Shown piece after piece: positions 29,075-37,565 of a stretch of DNA of 64,000 nt. A model generated the notes under the pieces. That model was not told where the DNA came from. It saw nothing but the letters and a program-made list of their open reading frames with translations, and searched no databases. Source of the stretch: Saccharothrix carnea (GTDB taxonomy: Bacteria; Actinomycetota; Actinomycetes; Mycobacteriales; Pseudonocardiaceae); NCBI RefSeq assembly GCF_003014735.1, contig NZ_PYAX01000005.1, positions 434,001 through 498,000 of the forward strand, read 5' to 3'. The position numbers were made by a program, and so were the translations under genes. Each line of letters begins with the position of its first letter. Position 1 is the first letter of the stretch.

Positions 29075-30931
29075 GTGGACGCAGTGCACCGGATCATCCT
29101 GCCGAGGGACGACGACCCGCTCGACGTCCGGCCGATGTACCTGGACGAGCCGGAGAACGTGCACTGCCAGGTCGACTCGCGGCGCGGGCTGACCGTGCCC
29201 GAGCACGCCAAGGTGTCGTTCGCGACGTACTTCAACGCGTTCCCGGCCAGCTACTGGAAGCGGTGGACGGTCGTCGACGAGGTGGTGCTGCGGCTGCGCG
29301 TGCGCGGCTCCGGCCGGGTCGACGTGTACCGCTCCAAGCCCAGCGGCGACGTCGTGCACCTGGAGGGCGAGTTCGTCCGGGACGCGGCGGACTGGACCGA
29401 GCTGGAGTTCCCGGTGTCGCTGCGGCCGTTCGAGGACGGCGGGCTGATCTGGTTCGACGTGTTCACGCACGAGGCGCCGCTGCGGATCCAGGAGGCCGAG
29501 TGGGCCGTGCGGTCGCCGCTGCCCGCGAAGAAGGTCGCGGTCACCATCACCACCATGCGCCCGCACGACGCGGTGGCGGCGCTGCGGGCGCTGGGCAGCG
29601 ACCCGGCCGTGCTCGACGTGGTGAGCAACGTGTTCGTGGCCGACCAGGGCGCGGTGAAGGTGCGCTCGGTGCCGGGTTTCGTGGAGGCGGAGGCCGGGCT
29701 GGGCGGCCGGCTCGAGGTCATCGAGCAGGACAACCTCGGCGGCGCCGGCGGGTTCACCCGGGGCATGCTCGAAGCGGTCGAGCACACCGACGCCGACCAG
29801 ATCATGCTGATGGACGACGACATCCGGCTGGAGCCGGAGGCCGTGCTGCGGTCCAACGCGTTCGCGCGGGCGGCGGCGTCGCCGGTCATCGTCGGCAGCC
29901 ACATGCTGAACCTGCAGGCCAGGACCAGGATCCACAGCACCGCCGAGATCGTGGACCTGGGCACGTGCTTCTGGCGGGCGGCGCCCGGCGCGGTCACCGA
30001 CCACGACTTCGCCGAGTCGTCGCTGCGCGAGACGCCCGAGCTGCACCCCCGCGTGGACGCCACCTACAACGGCTGGTGGATGTGCCTGTTCCCGCGCGAG
30101 GTCGTGCGGCGGACCGGCTACCCGCTGCCGTTGTTCATCAAGTGGGACGACGCCGAGTACTCGCTGCGGGCGCTGGAGCACGGGTTCCCGACCGTGTCGC
30201 TGCCGGGCTCGGCGGTGTGGCACATGCCGTGGACGGACAAGAACGACTCGACCGACTGGCAGGCCTACTTCCACACCCGCAACCGGCTGGTGCTGGCCGC
30301 GTTGCACAGCCCGTACGACGTGCGCAACGGGATCGTGAAGCACGGGCTGAAGCTGTCGCTGCGGCACCTGCTGTCCATGGAGTACTCGACGGTGGCGTTG
30401 CAGCAGAAGGCGATCGAGGACTTCCTGGACGGGCCGGCGGGCCTGTTCGACTCGCTGCGCACGGCGTTGCCGATGGTGCGGGCGATGCGCGAGGAGTACA
30501 GCGACGCCCGGCGCCTGGAATCGGCCCGCGAGTTCCCGCCGCCCACGTTCGACCAGGTGCGGGCGGAGGCGCTGCTGCGGCCGTCGAAGGGCAAGGCGAC
30601 GATCGCGGTGCGCGCGGCGAAGTCCGTGCTGCACAACCTGCGCCCACCACAGCCGGCCGCGGGTGACCGACCGCAGCTCAACGTGCCCGCGCTGAACGCC
30701 CGCTGGTTCCTGCTGGGCAACCTGGACAGCGCCACCGTCTCCACGGCGGACGGCACCGGCGTCGCGTTCTACAAGCGCGACCCCGAGCAGTTCCGCACCC
30801 TGATGGCCAGGGCCGTCCGCAACTACCGCAGGCTGGGCAAGGAGTGGCCGAGGCTGCGCAAGCAGTACCGCGACGCCCTGCCCGACCTCACGTCGGCCGA
30901 GCAGTGGCGCAAGGCGTTCGAAAACCACTGA
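29075..30931 (+). CDS. GlfT2-like galactofuranosyltransferase, second copy
   Basis: 618 aa with the same domain order as its upstream neighbour: N-terminal beta domain, GT-A core with QDNLGGAGGFTRGMLEAV, DDD metal site in LMDDDIRLEPE, WDD motif in FIKWDDAEYSLRALEHG, and helical C-terminus. The N-terminal part of the GT-A core differs (TITTMRPHDAV instead of CTFNR). GTG 29075 has GAGGGA 6 nt upstream. All metal and catalytic motifs are kept, so it is probably active, perhaps on a different acceptor or linkage. Confidence 0.9.
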   Translation: MDAVHRIILPRDDDPLDVRPMYLDEPENVHCQVDSRRGLTVPEHAKVSFATYFNAFPASYWKRWTVVDEVVLRLRVRGSGRVDVYRSKPSGDVVHLEGEFVRDAADWTELEFPVSLRPFEDGGLIWFDVFTHEAPLRIQEAEWAVRSPLPAKKVAVTITTMRPHDAVAALRALGSDPAVLDVVSNVFVADQGAVKVRSVPGFVEAEAGLGGRLEVIEQDNLGGAGGFTRGMLEAVEHTDADQIMLMDDDIRLEPEAVLRSNAFARAAASPVIVGSHMLNLQARTRIHSTAEIVDLGTCFWRAAPGAVTDHDFAESSLRETPELHPRVDATYNGWWMCLFPREVVRRTGYPLPLFIKWDDAEYSLRALEHGFPTVSLPGSAVWHMPWTDKNDSTDWQAYFHTRNRLVLAALHSPYDVRNGIVKHGLKLSLRHLLSMEYSTVALQQKAIEDFLDGPAGLFDSLRTALPMVRAMREEYSDARRLESAREFPPPTFDQVRAEALLRPSKGKATIAVRAAKSVLHNLRPPQPAAGDRPQLNVPALNARWFLLGNLDSATVSTADGTGVAFYKRDPEQFRTLMARAVRNYRRLGKEWPRLRKQYRDALPDLTSAEQWRKAFENH

Positions 30932-31054
30932 CCGGTCGAATGCGTCGACCCACCACGGTCGGTGAGGGCGGCCGACGCGAGCCAGCGCCTCCTGTGCCAT
31001 CTCCTCAGCACGTGATGTTGTTCCCGGTCTCCGGACGACCGACCGGCCGCGCGG

Positions 31055-31267
31055 CTAGGCGAAGTGCGCGGCGACGACGTGGCTGAAGTTCACCACGAAC
31101 TCCTGGCCGTCGGCGGTCTGGATGGACTGGGTGTGGCCGTTGCGCACGACCTGGATCAGGCGTGGGCCGAGGTCGTCGGCGGTTTCCGGGGAGATCCGGA
31201 TGGAAATCGGGTTCGGGTTCGCGGCGAGGTGCAGGACCAGGGTCGTCTTACGCGCTTCAGAAGTCAT
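31055..31267 (-). CDS. Small conserved-looking hypothetical protein
   Basis: 70 aa from ATG 31267; the upstream 12-residue extension looks noncoding. Predicted beta-rich (TTLVLHLAANPNPISIRISPETADDLGPRLIQVV), no membrane segment, no cysteine. It lies alone between the second glfT2-like gene and glfT1. Function not recognised. Confidence 0.6.
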   Translation of the reverse strand: MTSEARKTTLVLHLAANPNPISIRISPETADDLGPRLIQVVRNGHTQSIQTADGQEFVVNFSHVVAAHFA

Positions 31268-31351
31268 GTCGAACAGCCCACCAGGGCGGGCCTGACCAGG
31301 CAAGACGGGTTCGCCGTCAGCGATTCCGCGCCAAGCTGAACCAGGTCGGGC

Positions 31352-32257
31352 TCACTTGCGGAAGAAGCGCTCCCGCCGGCCCAGGCGCACGAGCTTCAGC
31401 CACTCCACGAACGCCTTCGGGTCGCGCCGCACGCCGATGAAGTACAGCCCGAACCGGAACGCCTCCAGCAGCCCCAGCTTGCGCATGCCCGGCTGCGACA
31501 GCAGGTAGCCGCGGTTGCGGTAGGTGTAGTAGCGCTTGACCGCGTTCTCCGGGTCCTGCGCGTGGAACCGGCCGCCGAGCATCGGCTTGAACTCGTCCGA
31601 GCCGTCCGGGTGCAGGTAGGCGACTTTCAGCGACGTGCCGAACGGCAGGCCGGTGCGCACCAGCCGCCGGTGGATCTCCACCTCGTCGCCGCGGAAGAAC
31701 AGCCGGTAGTCCGGCACGCCGATGACGTCCACCGCGGACGCCCGGAACAGCGCGCCGTTGAACAGCGACGCGATACCGGGCAGGAAGTCCGTGCCCAGCT
31801 CGGCCGCGTTGCGCTTCCAGGTCAGCCCGCGCCGCAGCGGGAACGCCAGCTTCTCCGGCCGCTCGATGTTCGCCACCACCGGCGAGATCGCGGCCAGCTT
31901 GCGCCGCTCGGCCTCCTCCAGCAGCACGGCCAGCACGGACTCGTCCGCGGGCCGTCCGTCGTCGTCGGCCAGCCACAGCCAGTCAGCGCCCAGTGACAGC
32001 GCGTGCAGCATCCCCAGCGCGAACCCGCCGGCACCGCCGAGGTTGCGGTGCGAGGCGAGGTACGTGGTCGGGATCGGGCACTGCGCCACGAGGTCGTCCA
32101 CCGGCTGGTCCGGTCCGTTGTCCACGACCACCAGGTGGTCCAGCGGGCGCGTCTGCGACGCCAGCACCTTCAACGAGTCGGCCAGCAGGTCGCGCCGGTG
32201 CCTGGTCACCACGACCCCGACGACGGACCCCTTCGGCAGTGCGCCCACCACGTTCAC
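31352..32257 (-). CDS. glfT1: Galactofuranosyltransferase GlfT1-like
   Basis: 301 aa GT2 protein. VVGVVVTRHRRDLLADSLKVL at the start; VVDNGPDQPVDDLV; SHRNLGGAGGFALGM; metal site WLADDDGRPADE; then FNGALFRASAVDVIG and FFRGDEVEIHRRLVRTG. GlfT1 adds the first two Galf residues to the decaprenyl-linked rhamnosyl-GlcNAc acceptor. GTG 32257 abuts the ABC ATPase stop. The order permease, ATPase, glfT1 matches mycobacterial Rv3783-Rv3781 content. Confidence 0.88.
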   Translation of the reverse strand: MNVVGALPKGSVVGVVVTRHRRDLLADSLKVLASQTRPLDHLVVVDNGPDQPVDDLVAQCPIPTTYLASHRNLGGAGGFALGMLHALSLGADWLWLADDDGRPADESVLAVLLEEAERRKLAAISPVVANIERPEKLAFPLRRGLTWKRNAAELGTDFLPGIASLFNGALFRASAVDVIGVPDYRLFFRGDEVEIHRRLVRTGLPFGTSLKVAYLHPDGSDEFKPMLGGRFHAQDPENAVKRYYTYRNRGYLLSQPGMRKLGLLEAFRFGLYFIGVRRDPKAFVEWLKLVRLGRRERFFRK

Positions 32258-33073
32258 CTACTCGCCACCGTTCCCGCTCAGCACCCGCGGTTGACCGATC
32301 CGCTCCAGCGTCTCGGGGGACATGTTCTGGAACGGGTCACGCCCCTTGTAGGAGGTGAGCACCTCGCGCAGCGAGCCCTGCATCTTGACCTTGCCCTCGT
32401 CCATCCAGATCGCCGTGGTGCAGAACTCGGCGAGGAAGTCGTCGGAGTGGTTCGCGAACACCAGGATGCCCGATCGCTTCACCAGGTCGTTCATCCGGTC
32501 CCGGGCCTTGGCCATGAAGGCCGCGTCGACCGCGCCGATGCCCTCGTCCAGGATCAGGATCTCCGGGTCGATCGACGTCACGATCCCCAGCGCCAGCCGC
32601 ACCCGCATACCCGTCGAGTAGGTGCGCAGCGGCATCTGGAGGTAGTCGCCGAGTTCGGTGAACTCGGTGATGTCGTCGACCCGCTTCTCCATCTCCTTGC
32701 GGCTCATGCCGAGGAACAGACCGCGGATCATGATGTTCTCGTACCCCGAGATCTCCGGGTCCATGCCGACACCGAGGTCGAACACGGGCGCGACCTTGCC
32801 GACGACGCGCGAGCTGCCCCGCGTGGGCTCGTAGATGCCCGCGAGCAGTCTCAGCAGGGTCGACTTGCCGGCGCCGTTGTGGCCGACGAGGCCGACGCGG
32901 TCACCGTGCCGCAGCGAGATGTTGATGTCGTGCAGGGCTTCGATGATCGGGACCCGGCCCTCGGAGCCGATCTTGCCGCCGACCTTGCCCAGCGCGAGCT
33001 TCTTCAGCGACCTCGACTTGGCGTCGAAGATCGGGAAGTCGACCGAGGCGTTCCAGACGTCGATGCTGACCAT
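32258..33073 (-). CDS. wzt: ABC transporter ATP-binding protein, Wzt-type
   Basis: 271 aa. Walker A GHNGAGKSTLLRLLAG, signature YSTGMRVRLALG and Walker B EILILDEGIGAVDAAF are intact. There is no C-terminal carbohydrate-binding domain; the short form equals mycobacterial RfbE (Rv3781). It energises export of the lipid-linked galactan with the permease encoded just upstream. The start ATG is 20 nt after the permease stop. Confidence 0.92.
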   Translation of the reverse strand: MVSIDVWNASVDFPIFDAKSRSLKKLALGKVGGKIGSEGRVPIIEALHDINISLRHGDRVGLVGHNGAGKSTLLRLLAGIYEPTRGSSRVVGKVAPVFDLGVGMDPEISGYENIMIRGLFLGMSRKEMEKRVDDITEFTELGDYLQMPLRTYSTGMRVRLALGIVTSIDPEILILDEGIGAVDAAFMAKARDRMNDLVKRSGILVFANHSDDFLAEFCTTAIWMDEGKVKMQGSLREVLTSYKGRDPFQNMSPETLERIGQPRVLSGNGGE

Positions 33074-33092
33074 GATGTGTTTGCGGCCTCAC

Positions 33093-34049
33093 TCAGACCC
33101 AGTAGGAGACGCGGGCACGGTAGTTCCGCATCGCGATCAGCGCCAGTGCCCACCCGACGACGGTGAACCCGCCGACGACGACCCAGTGGTGCCAGTCCTG
33201 CACGTGCCCGAGCAGGGGTGCCCGGAAGATCTCCACGTAGTGGTAGATCGGGTTCAGCTCGGCGATCAGCATGCGCCAGTCACCGCCGCCGTCGCCCTCG
33301 CCGCCGGTGACCTTGTTGAGCACGCCCACGTGCCACACGATCGGCGTCATGAAGAAGACCAGGTTGATGAAGCTGCTGATCACCGGCGGGATGTCGCGGA
33401 ACCGGGTGCTGATGATGCCGAACAGCAGCGCCACCCACACCGCGTTCACCACGATCAGGACGAACGCCGGGATCACCATCAGCACGGCCCACGAGAGGCC
33501 GGGCTGCATGATCGGGTCACCCTCGTACATCCGGTACTCCCCGACCAGCGCCGGGAAGAAGATCGCGATGACGACGACGTAGACCGCCATGTTGTGCACG
33601 AGGAACAGCACCTGGCGCCACACCATGCGCAGCACGTGCACCGTGATGGGCGCGGGCAGGTGCTTGATCAGGCCTTCGTTGGCGATGAAGACCTCGGTGC
33701 CCTCGGTGACCACGCCGAGGATGAAGTTCCAGATGATGAAGCCGGCCGTGACGTACGGCAGGAACGTGCCCAGCTCCTGGTTGAACAACTGGGAGTAGAG
33801 CAGGCCGAGCGCGAGCGCCGTGGTGCCCATGGAGATGGTGATCCACAAGGGACCGATGACCGACCGGCGGTACCGCTGCTTGATGTCCTGCCAGCCGAGG
33901 TGGCCCCACAGCTCCCGCTGGCGCCAGCCGTCGCGCACGTCGCCGAACGCGCGCGCGAAGGTGCGCGAGTTGGGTGCCAGGGGAGCGGGAGGTCGCTCGA
34001 CCGTACTCGTGGGTTGCACGAGGGATGAGACTACCGGCGACGGGGTCAT
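33093..34049 (-). CDS. wzm: ABC transporter permease, Wzm-type (ABC2)
   Basis: 318 aa with six predicted membrane helices in the ABC-2 layout. The cytoplasmic N-terminus has HLGWQDIKQRYRRSVIGPLW, a gate-helix motif typical of O-antigen/teichoic-acid exporters. First gene of the wzm-wzt-glfT1 operon. It translocates decaprenyl-linked galactan intermediates across the membrane before arabinan addition. Confidence 0.92.
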   Translation of the reverse strand: MTPSPVVSSLVQPTSTVERPPAPLAPNSRTFARAFGDVRDGWRQRELWGHLGWQDIKQRYRRSVIGPLWITISMGTTALALGLLYSQLFNQELGTFLPYVTAGFIIWNFILGVVTEGTEVFIANEGLIKHLPAPITVHVLRMVWRQVLFLVHNMAVYVVVIAIFFPALVGEYRMYEGDPIMQPGLSWAVLMVIPAFVLIVVNAVWVALLFGIISTRFRDIPPVISSFINLVFFMTPIVWHVGVLNKVTGGEGDGGGDWRMLIAELNPIYHYVEIFRAPLLGHVQDWHHWVVVGGFTVVGWALALIAMRNYRARVSYWV

Positions 34050-34078
34050 GACCCTGTCGCCGGGCTGTCACGGTGCGG

Positions 34079-34942
34079 TCACCCCTGCTGAGGGGCCTCC
34101 GGCACCCCGGTCACCTTCATGATCACCTGTTCGTGATCGTACGTGTACCCGCAGTAGTCGAACTCGATTCCGGTGCGTTCGACGTACTCGGTCCACGCCT
34201 TGTGCTCGTGGTCCTGCCACCCGGGGTAGTTGAAGTACTCGTCGAAGACGATCACGCTGCCCGGCACCAGCCGGGGGCCGACGAGGTCGAGCACCGTCTT
34301 GGTGGACGAGTAGAGGTCGCAGTCGACGTGCAGGAACGACACCGGGCCGGGGTGCTCGTCCAGGAAGCCGGGCAGGGTGTCGTCGAACCAGCCGACGACG
34401 AGCTCCGCGCCGTCCACGTCCGGCAGGCCGTCCATGCCGAACAGGCCAGCCGGGAAGCCGTTGCGCCAGTCCTCCGGCAGGCCCTCGAACGAGTCGAAGC
34501 CGTACACGTCGCGGCCCTCGAACGCGGTGGCGATCAGCTTGAGCGTGCCGCCGGTGTAGACGCCGAACTCCAGCGCCATGCCCTCGGCCTCGACCAGCCC
34601 GAGCGCGTGCTCCAGCGTGGCGTGCGGGTGGCCGAAGTGCGGCGCGGTCGGCAGGTGCCTGCGCACGAACCGGGCGCTCTCCAGGGCCGCTTCCCGCTCG
34701 CCCGCGAACACCAGGTCGCGCCGGGCGCGGATCTCGTGCTGGACGGTCGCGTCGACGGCGCGGTCGGCCGCCCGGTCGGCTTGTCTGCGCAGCTCCTCCA
34801 CCTCGTGCTGGAGCCGGGCGATCCGCTCGGCCTGCTCGTGGTGGTAGGGGCGCACCACGTCGTCGATGACTCGGAAGATCTTGCCGCGCACGCGCTTGCG
34901 GACTTCCTCGACGAGCGGGTTGTGCCGGACTTTGTCGAGCAC
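34079..34942 (-). CDS. TylF/MycF-family class I SAM methyltransferase
   Basis: 287 aa. An N-terminal helical, possibly coiled segment (HHEQAERIARLQHEVEELRRQ) precedes the methyltransferase domain, which has LEFGVYTGGTLKLIA (SAM site), SFLHVDCDLYSSTK and DEYFNYPGWQDHEHKAW, as in macrocin O-methyltransferases. GTG 34942 follows GAGGAG at 7 nt. It lies next to the galactan exporter, so a sugar O-methylation role in the envelope is plausible but unproven. Confidence 0.85.
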   Translation of the reverse strand: MLDKVRHNPLVEEVRKRVRGKIFRVIDDVVRPYHHEQAERIARLQHEVEELRRQADRAADRAVDATVQHEIRARRDLVFAGEREAALESARFVRRHLPTAPHFGHPHATLEHALGLVEAEGMALEFGVYTGGTLKLIATAFEGRDVYGFDSFEGLPEDWRNGFPAGLFGMDGLPDVDGAELVVGWFDDTLPGFLDEHPGPVSFLHVDCDLYSSTKTVLDLVGPRLVPGSVIVFDEYFNYPGWQDHEHKAWTEYVERTGIEFDYCGYTYDHEQVIMKVTGVPEAPQQG

Positions 34943-35034
34943 CTGACGGCTCCTCTCGCGGGTGTGGCGGTGAACACGGTCGGGCAGCGCGGTGCCCGTT
35001 GTCCAGCCCGCGACCTCACCGCCGCACCGGAAAG

Positions 35035-35559
35035 TTACAAGTACTGCCCGGTCCCCCGGATCTGCGGACCGCTCTCGCCGTCGGCGTGGCCGGTGCCGGC
35101 GGGCAGCGCACGGCCGCGCATCTGCTCCAACTGGACGCGTGCTGCCATCTGCTGGGCGAACAGGGCCGTCTGGATGCCGTGGAACAGACCCTCCAACCAG
35201 CCTACGAGCTGCGCCTGGGCGATCCGCAGCTCCGCGTCGGAAGGGGTGCCCTCCTCGGTGAACGGCAGGGAAAGCCGCTCCAGCTCGTCGCGCAGTTCCG
35301 GCGCCAGGCCGTCCTCCAGCTCGTCGATGGAGCGCTTGTGGATCTCCTTGAGCCGGTTGCGGCTGGCCTCGTCCAGGGGTGCCGCGCGCACCTCCTCCAG
35401 CAGCTGCTTGATCATCGTGCCGATGCGCATGACCTTCGCCGGCTGCTCGACCAGGTCGGTCACGTCCTGGCCGCCCGCGTCGTCGCCGGCCGGCATCCGT
35501 GCGGCGCCCACGGGGCTGCCGTCCGGGCCGACCACGACCACGTGCCGCTCGTTCTCCAC
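35035..35559 (-). CDS. bpa: Bacterial proteasome activator Bpa
   Basis: 174 aa from GTG 35559, which has an excellent GAGGTGA ribosome-binding site; ATG 35586 is an alternative with the site too close. The core TDLVEQPAKVMRIGTMIKQL and the four-helix region (LRIAQAQLVGWLEGLFHGIQ) match Rv3780. The C-terminal GQYL docks into the 20S proteasome alpha ring and opens its gate without ATP. A disordered Gly/Pro linker precedes that tail. Position between the wzm operon and the aminotransferase-like gene matches mycobacteria. Confidence 0.93.
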   Translation of the reverse strand: MENERHVVVVGPDGSPVGAARMPAGDDAGGQDVTDLVEQPAKVMRIGTMIKQLLEEVRAAPLDEASRNRLKEIHKRSIDELEDGLAPELRDELERLSLPFTEEGTPSDAELRIAQAQLVGWLEGLFHGIQTALFAQQMAARVQLEQMRGRALPAGTGHADGESGPQIRGTGQYL

Positions 35560-35603
35560 CTGATCACCTCGGGGTGCCTCGCTCATGCCTCCCATCCTGG
35601 CCC

Positions 35604-35649
35604 GATCGGGTGGCGAACGCCGAACCGGGTCACAGATCGGGTGGCAAAC
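35604..35649. promoter_or_regulatory. Direct repeat in the bpa/aminotransferase divergent promoter
   Basis: GATCGGGTGGCGAAC (35604-35618) recurs as GATCGGGTGGCAAAC (35635-35649), spaced 31 bp apart or about three helical turns. It lies in the 140-bp gap between divergent starts, a likely place for a regulator or promoter element. Confidence 0.45.
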
Positions 35650-35699
35650 CCGCGGCCCCTGCTGTCGCTCGTCCCGGCGTCCTCCGTACGGTGTGCGGC

Positions 35700-36899
35700 A
35701 TGGCGTTCGACGTCGCCCGGGTCCGTGGGCTGTTCCCCGCGCTCGGCGACGGCTGGGTTCACCTGGACGCTCCTGCGGGCATGCAAGTACCCGAACAGGT
35801 GGCCACGGCCGTCTCCACCGCGCTGCGCGCACCCGTCTCCGGGCCGGGTGGCATCTTCCCCGCTTCACAACGCGCCGAGGCCATCGTCGACGCGGCCAGG
35901 CGCGCGGTGGCCGACCTGCTCGGCGCCGACCCGGCCGGTGTGGTGCTCGGCCCGAGCTCCGCGGTGCTGCTGCAACGGCTGGCCGACGCGCTGTCGGAGG
36001 GCTGGTTCCTCGGCGACGAGGTCGTGGTGTCGCGGCTGGACCACCCCGGCAACATCGCGCCGTGGCAGCGGGCCGCGCAGCGCACCGGCAGCGTGGTGCG
36101 GTGGGCCGAGGTCGACATCGAGACCTGCGAGCTGCCCGCCTGGCAGTACGACGACCTGGTCACGCCCAAGTGCAAGCTGGTCGCGGTCACGGCCGCGTCG
36201 GGCTCGGTGGGCACCCGTCCGGACCTGCGCAAGATCGCCGAGGCCGCCCGCCGCACGGACGCGCTGGTCGTGGTCGACGCCTCCTCCGCCGCGCCGTTCG
36301 TGCCGCTCGACATCACCGCGATGGACGCCGACGTGGTGGCGGTCTCGGCGAACAACTGGGGCGGTCCGCCGGTGGGCGCGCTGGTGTTCCGCGACCCGTC
36401 CATGCTCGACCTGCTGCCCTCGGTGGCCGTGGAGCCGGGCGCGCGGGGTCCCGAACGCCTGGAACTGGGCCCGCACGCCTACCCGCTGCTGGCCGGCCTG
36501 GTCGCATCGGTCGAGTACCTGGCCGGTCTGGACGACGCCGCGGTCGGTCCGCGCCGCGAGCGCGTGCTCACGTCGCTGGGTTCGGTGAAGGCCTACCAAG
36601 CCGGACTTCTGGCTAATCTCATCAACGAACTGCGATCGCTCCGTCACGTCATGGTGATCGGCGACGCCATGCGCCGGGTGCCGGCGCTGGCGTTCACGGT
36701 GGCCGGCGTGAAGGCGACCGACGGCGTCGAGCACCTGTCCGAGCGCGGCGTGTGCGCGTTCGCGGACTCGGGGCAGCACGGCGTTTTCTCGGTGCTGGGC
36801 GTCGGTGAGGTCGGCGGGGCGATCCGCGTCGGCCTGGCGCACTACACCAACGCGGTGGAAGTGGACGAGCTCGTGCGGGCGGTCGCCGAGCTGGCGTGA
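35700..36899 (+). CDS. Class V aminotransferase-fold protein lacking the PLP lysine
   Basis: 399 aa, cysteine-desulfurase-like fold. VVSRLDHPGNIAPWQRAA matches the His-containing H(H)xANxxPW motif, and ALVVVDASSAAPFVPLDI matches the aspartate strand. Where family members have SxHK-xxGPxG, this protein has VSANNWGGPPVGALVF, with Asn in place of the Schiff-base lysine. It may therefore have lost aminotransferase or desulfurase chemistry. The homologue in mycobacteria is the Rv3778c gene by position. It overlaps the next gene by 4 nt (GTGA). Confidence 0.85.
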   Translation: MAFDVARVRGLFPALGDGWVHLDAPAGMQVPEQVATAVSTALRAPVSGPGGIFPASQRAEAIVDAARRAVADLLGADPAGVVLGPSSAVLLQRLADALSEGWFLGDEVVVSRLDHPGNIAPWQRAAQRTGSVVRWAEVDIETCELPAWQYDDLVTPKCKLVAVTAASGSVGTRPDLRKIAEAARRTDALVVVDASSAAPFVPLDITAMDADVVAVSANNWGGPPVGALVFRDPSMLDLLPSVAVEPGARGPERLELGPHAYPLLAGLVASVEYLAGLDDAAVGPRRERVLTSLGSVKAYQAGLLANLINELRSLRHVMVIGDAMRRVPALAFTVAGVKATDGVEHLSERGVCAFADSGQHGVFSVLGVGEVGGAIRVGLAHYTNAVEVDELVRAVAELA

Positions 36900-37555
36900 G
36901 ACCGGGGGGCTGGGTGGACGACCTGCTGTCACGGGAGCTCGCCGATCTCGCCGCACTGCACCGCCTCGCGCCCCTGATGACGGAGTACCTGCCCAACACG
37001 GCGCACGAGCTGCGCCCTGCCGCGCTGGCGGCCGTGGTGGACGAGGTGCTGCTCGGCTCGCGGACCGTGCTCGTCGAGTGCGGGTGCGGTGCCTCGTCGG
37101 TGGTGCTGGCGCGGCTGTTGGCGCGGCGCGGGTTCGGGCACCTGCTGTCGGTCGAGCACGACGAGCGCACGGCGGCGTTCGTGGCCAGCCAGTTGCGGCG
37201 GGAGGGGCTGGGGCACGTGGCGCGGGTCGTCCACGCGCCGTTGACACCTCATCCGGCGGCGTTGGGCAACGCGCAGTGGTACCACCCGCAGCTCGTGCAC
37301 GACGAGGTGTCGGCGTACGTGGAGCGGTACGGGCTGGTGGACCTCCTGCTGGTGGACGGGCCGTTGCTGGGTGATGCGCGGTACCCGGCGCTGCCGGTGT
37401 TGCGCGGGGTGCTCGCGCCGGGGGCGGCGGTCCTGGTGGACGACGCCGAACGCCCCGGCGAGCAGACCGTGCTGGTGCGGTGGGCGGAGGAGTTCGCACT
37501 GCGTTTCCGCACGACGCCGCGCACCTTCCTCGCCACCGCGACCGCGTTGGAGTGA
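36896..37555 (+). CDS. Class I SAM methyltransferase-like protein
   Basis: 219 aa. SAM-binding motif VLVECGCGASSVVLARLLAR, then LLSVEHDERTAAFVASQL (the acidic residue binding the ribose) and DLLLVDGPLLGDARYPALPVL. Resembles the Methyltransf_24 group. It starts inside the previous gene's stop (GTGA) and is the second gene of a two-gene operon. The substrate is unknown. It lies convergent with the quinone oxidoreductase gene, 10 bp away. Confidence 0.78.
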   Translation: MRPGGWVDDLLSRELADLAALHRLAPLMTEYLPNTAHELRPAALAAVVDEVLLGSRTVLVECGCGASSVVLARLLARRGFGHLLSVEHDERTAAFVASQLRREGLGHVARVVHAPLTPHPAALGNAQWYHPQLVHDEVSAYVERYGLVDLLLVDGPLLGDARYPALPVLRGVLAPGAAVLVDDAERPGEQTVLVRWAEEFALRFRTTPRTFLATATALE

Positions 37556-37565
37556 CCGGGCCGCT

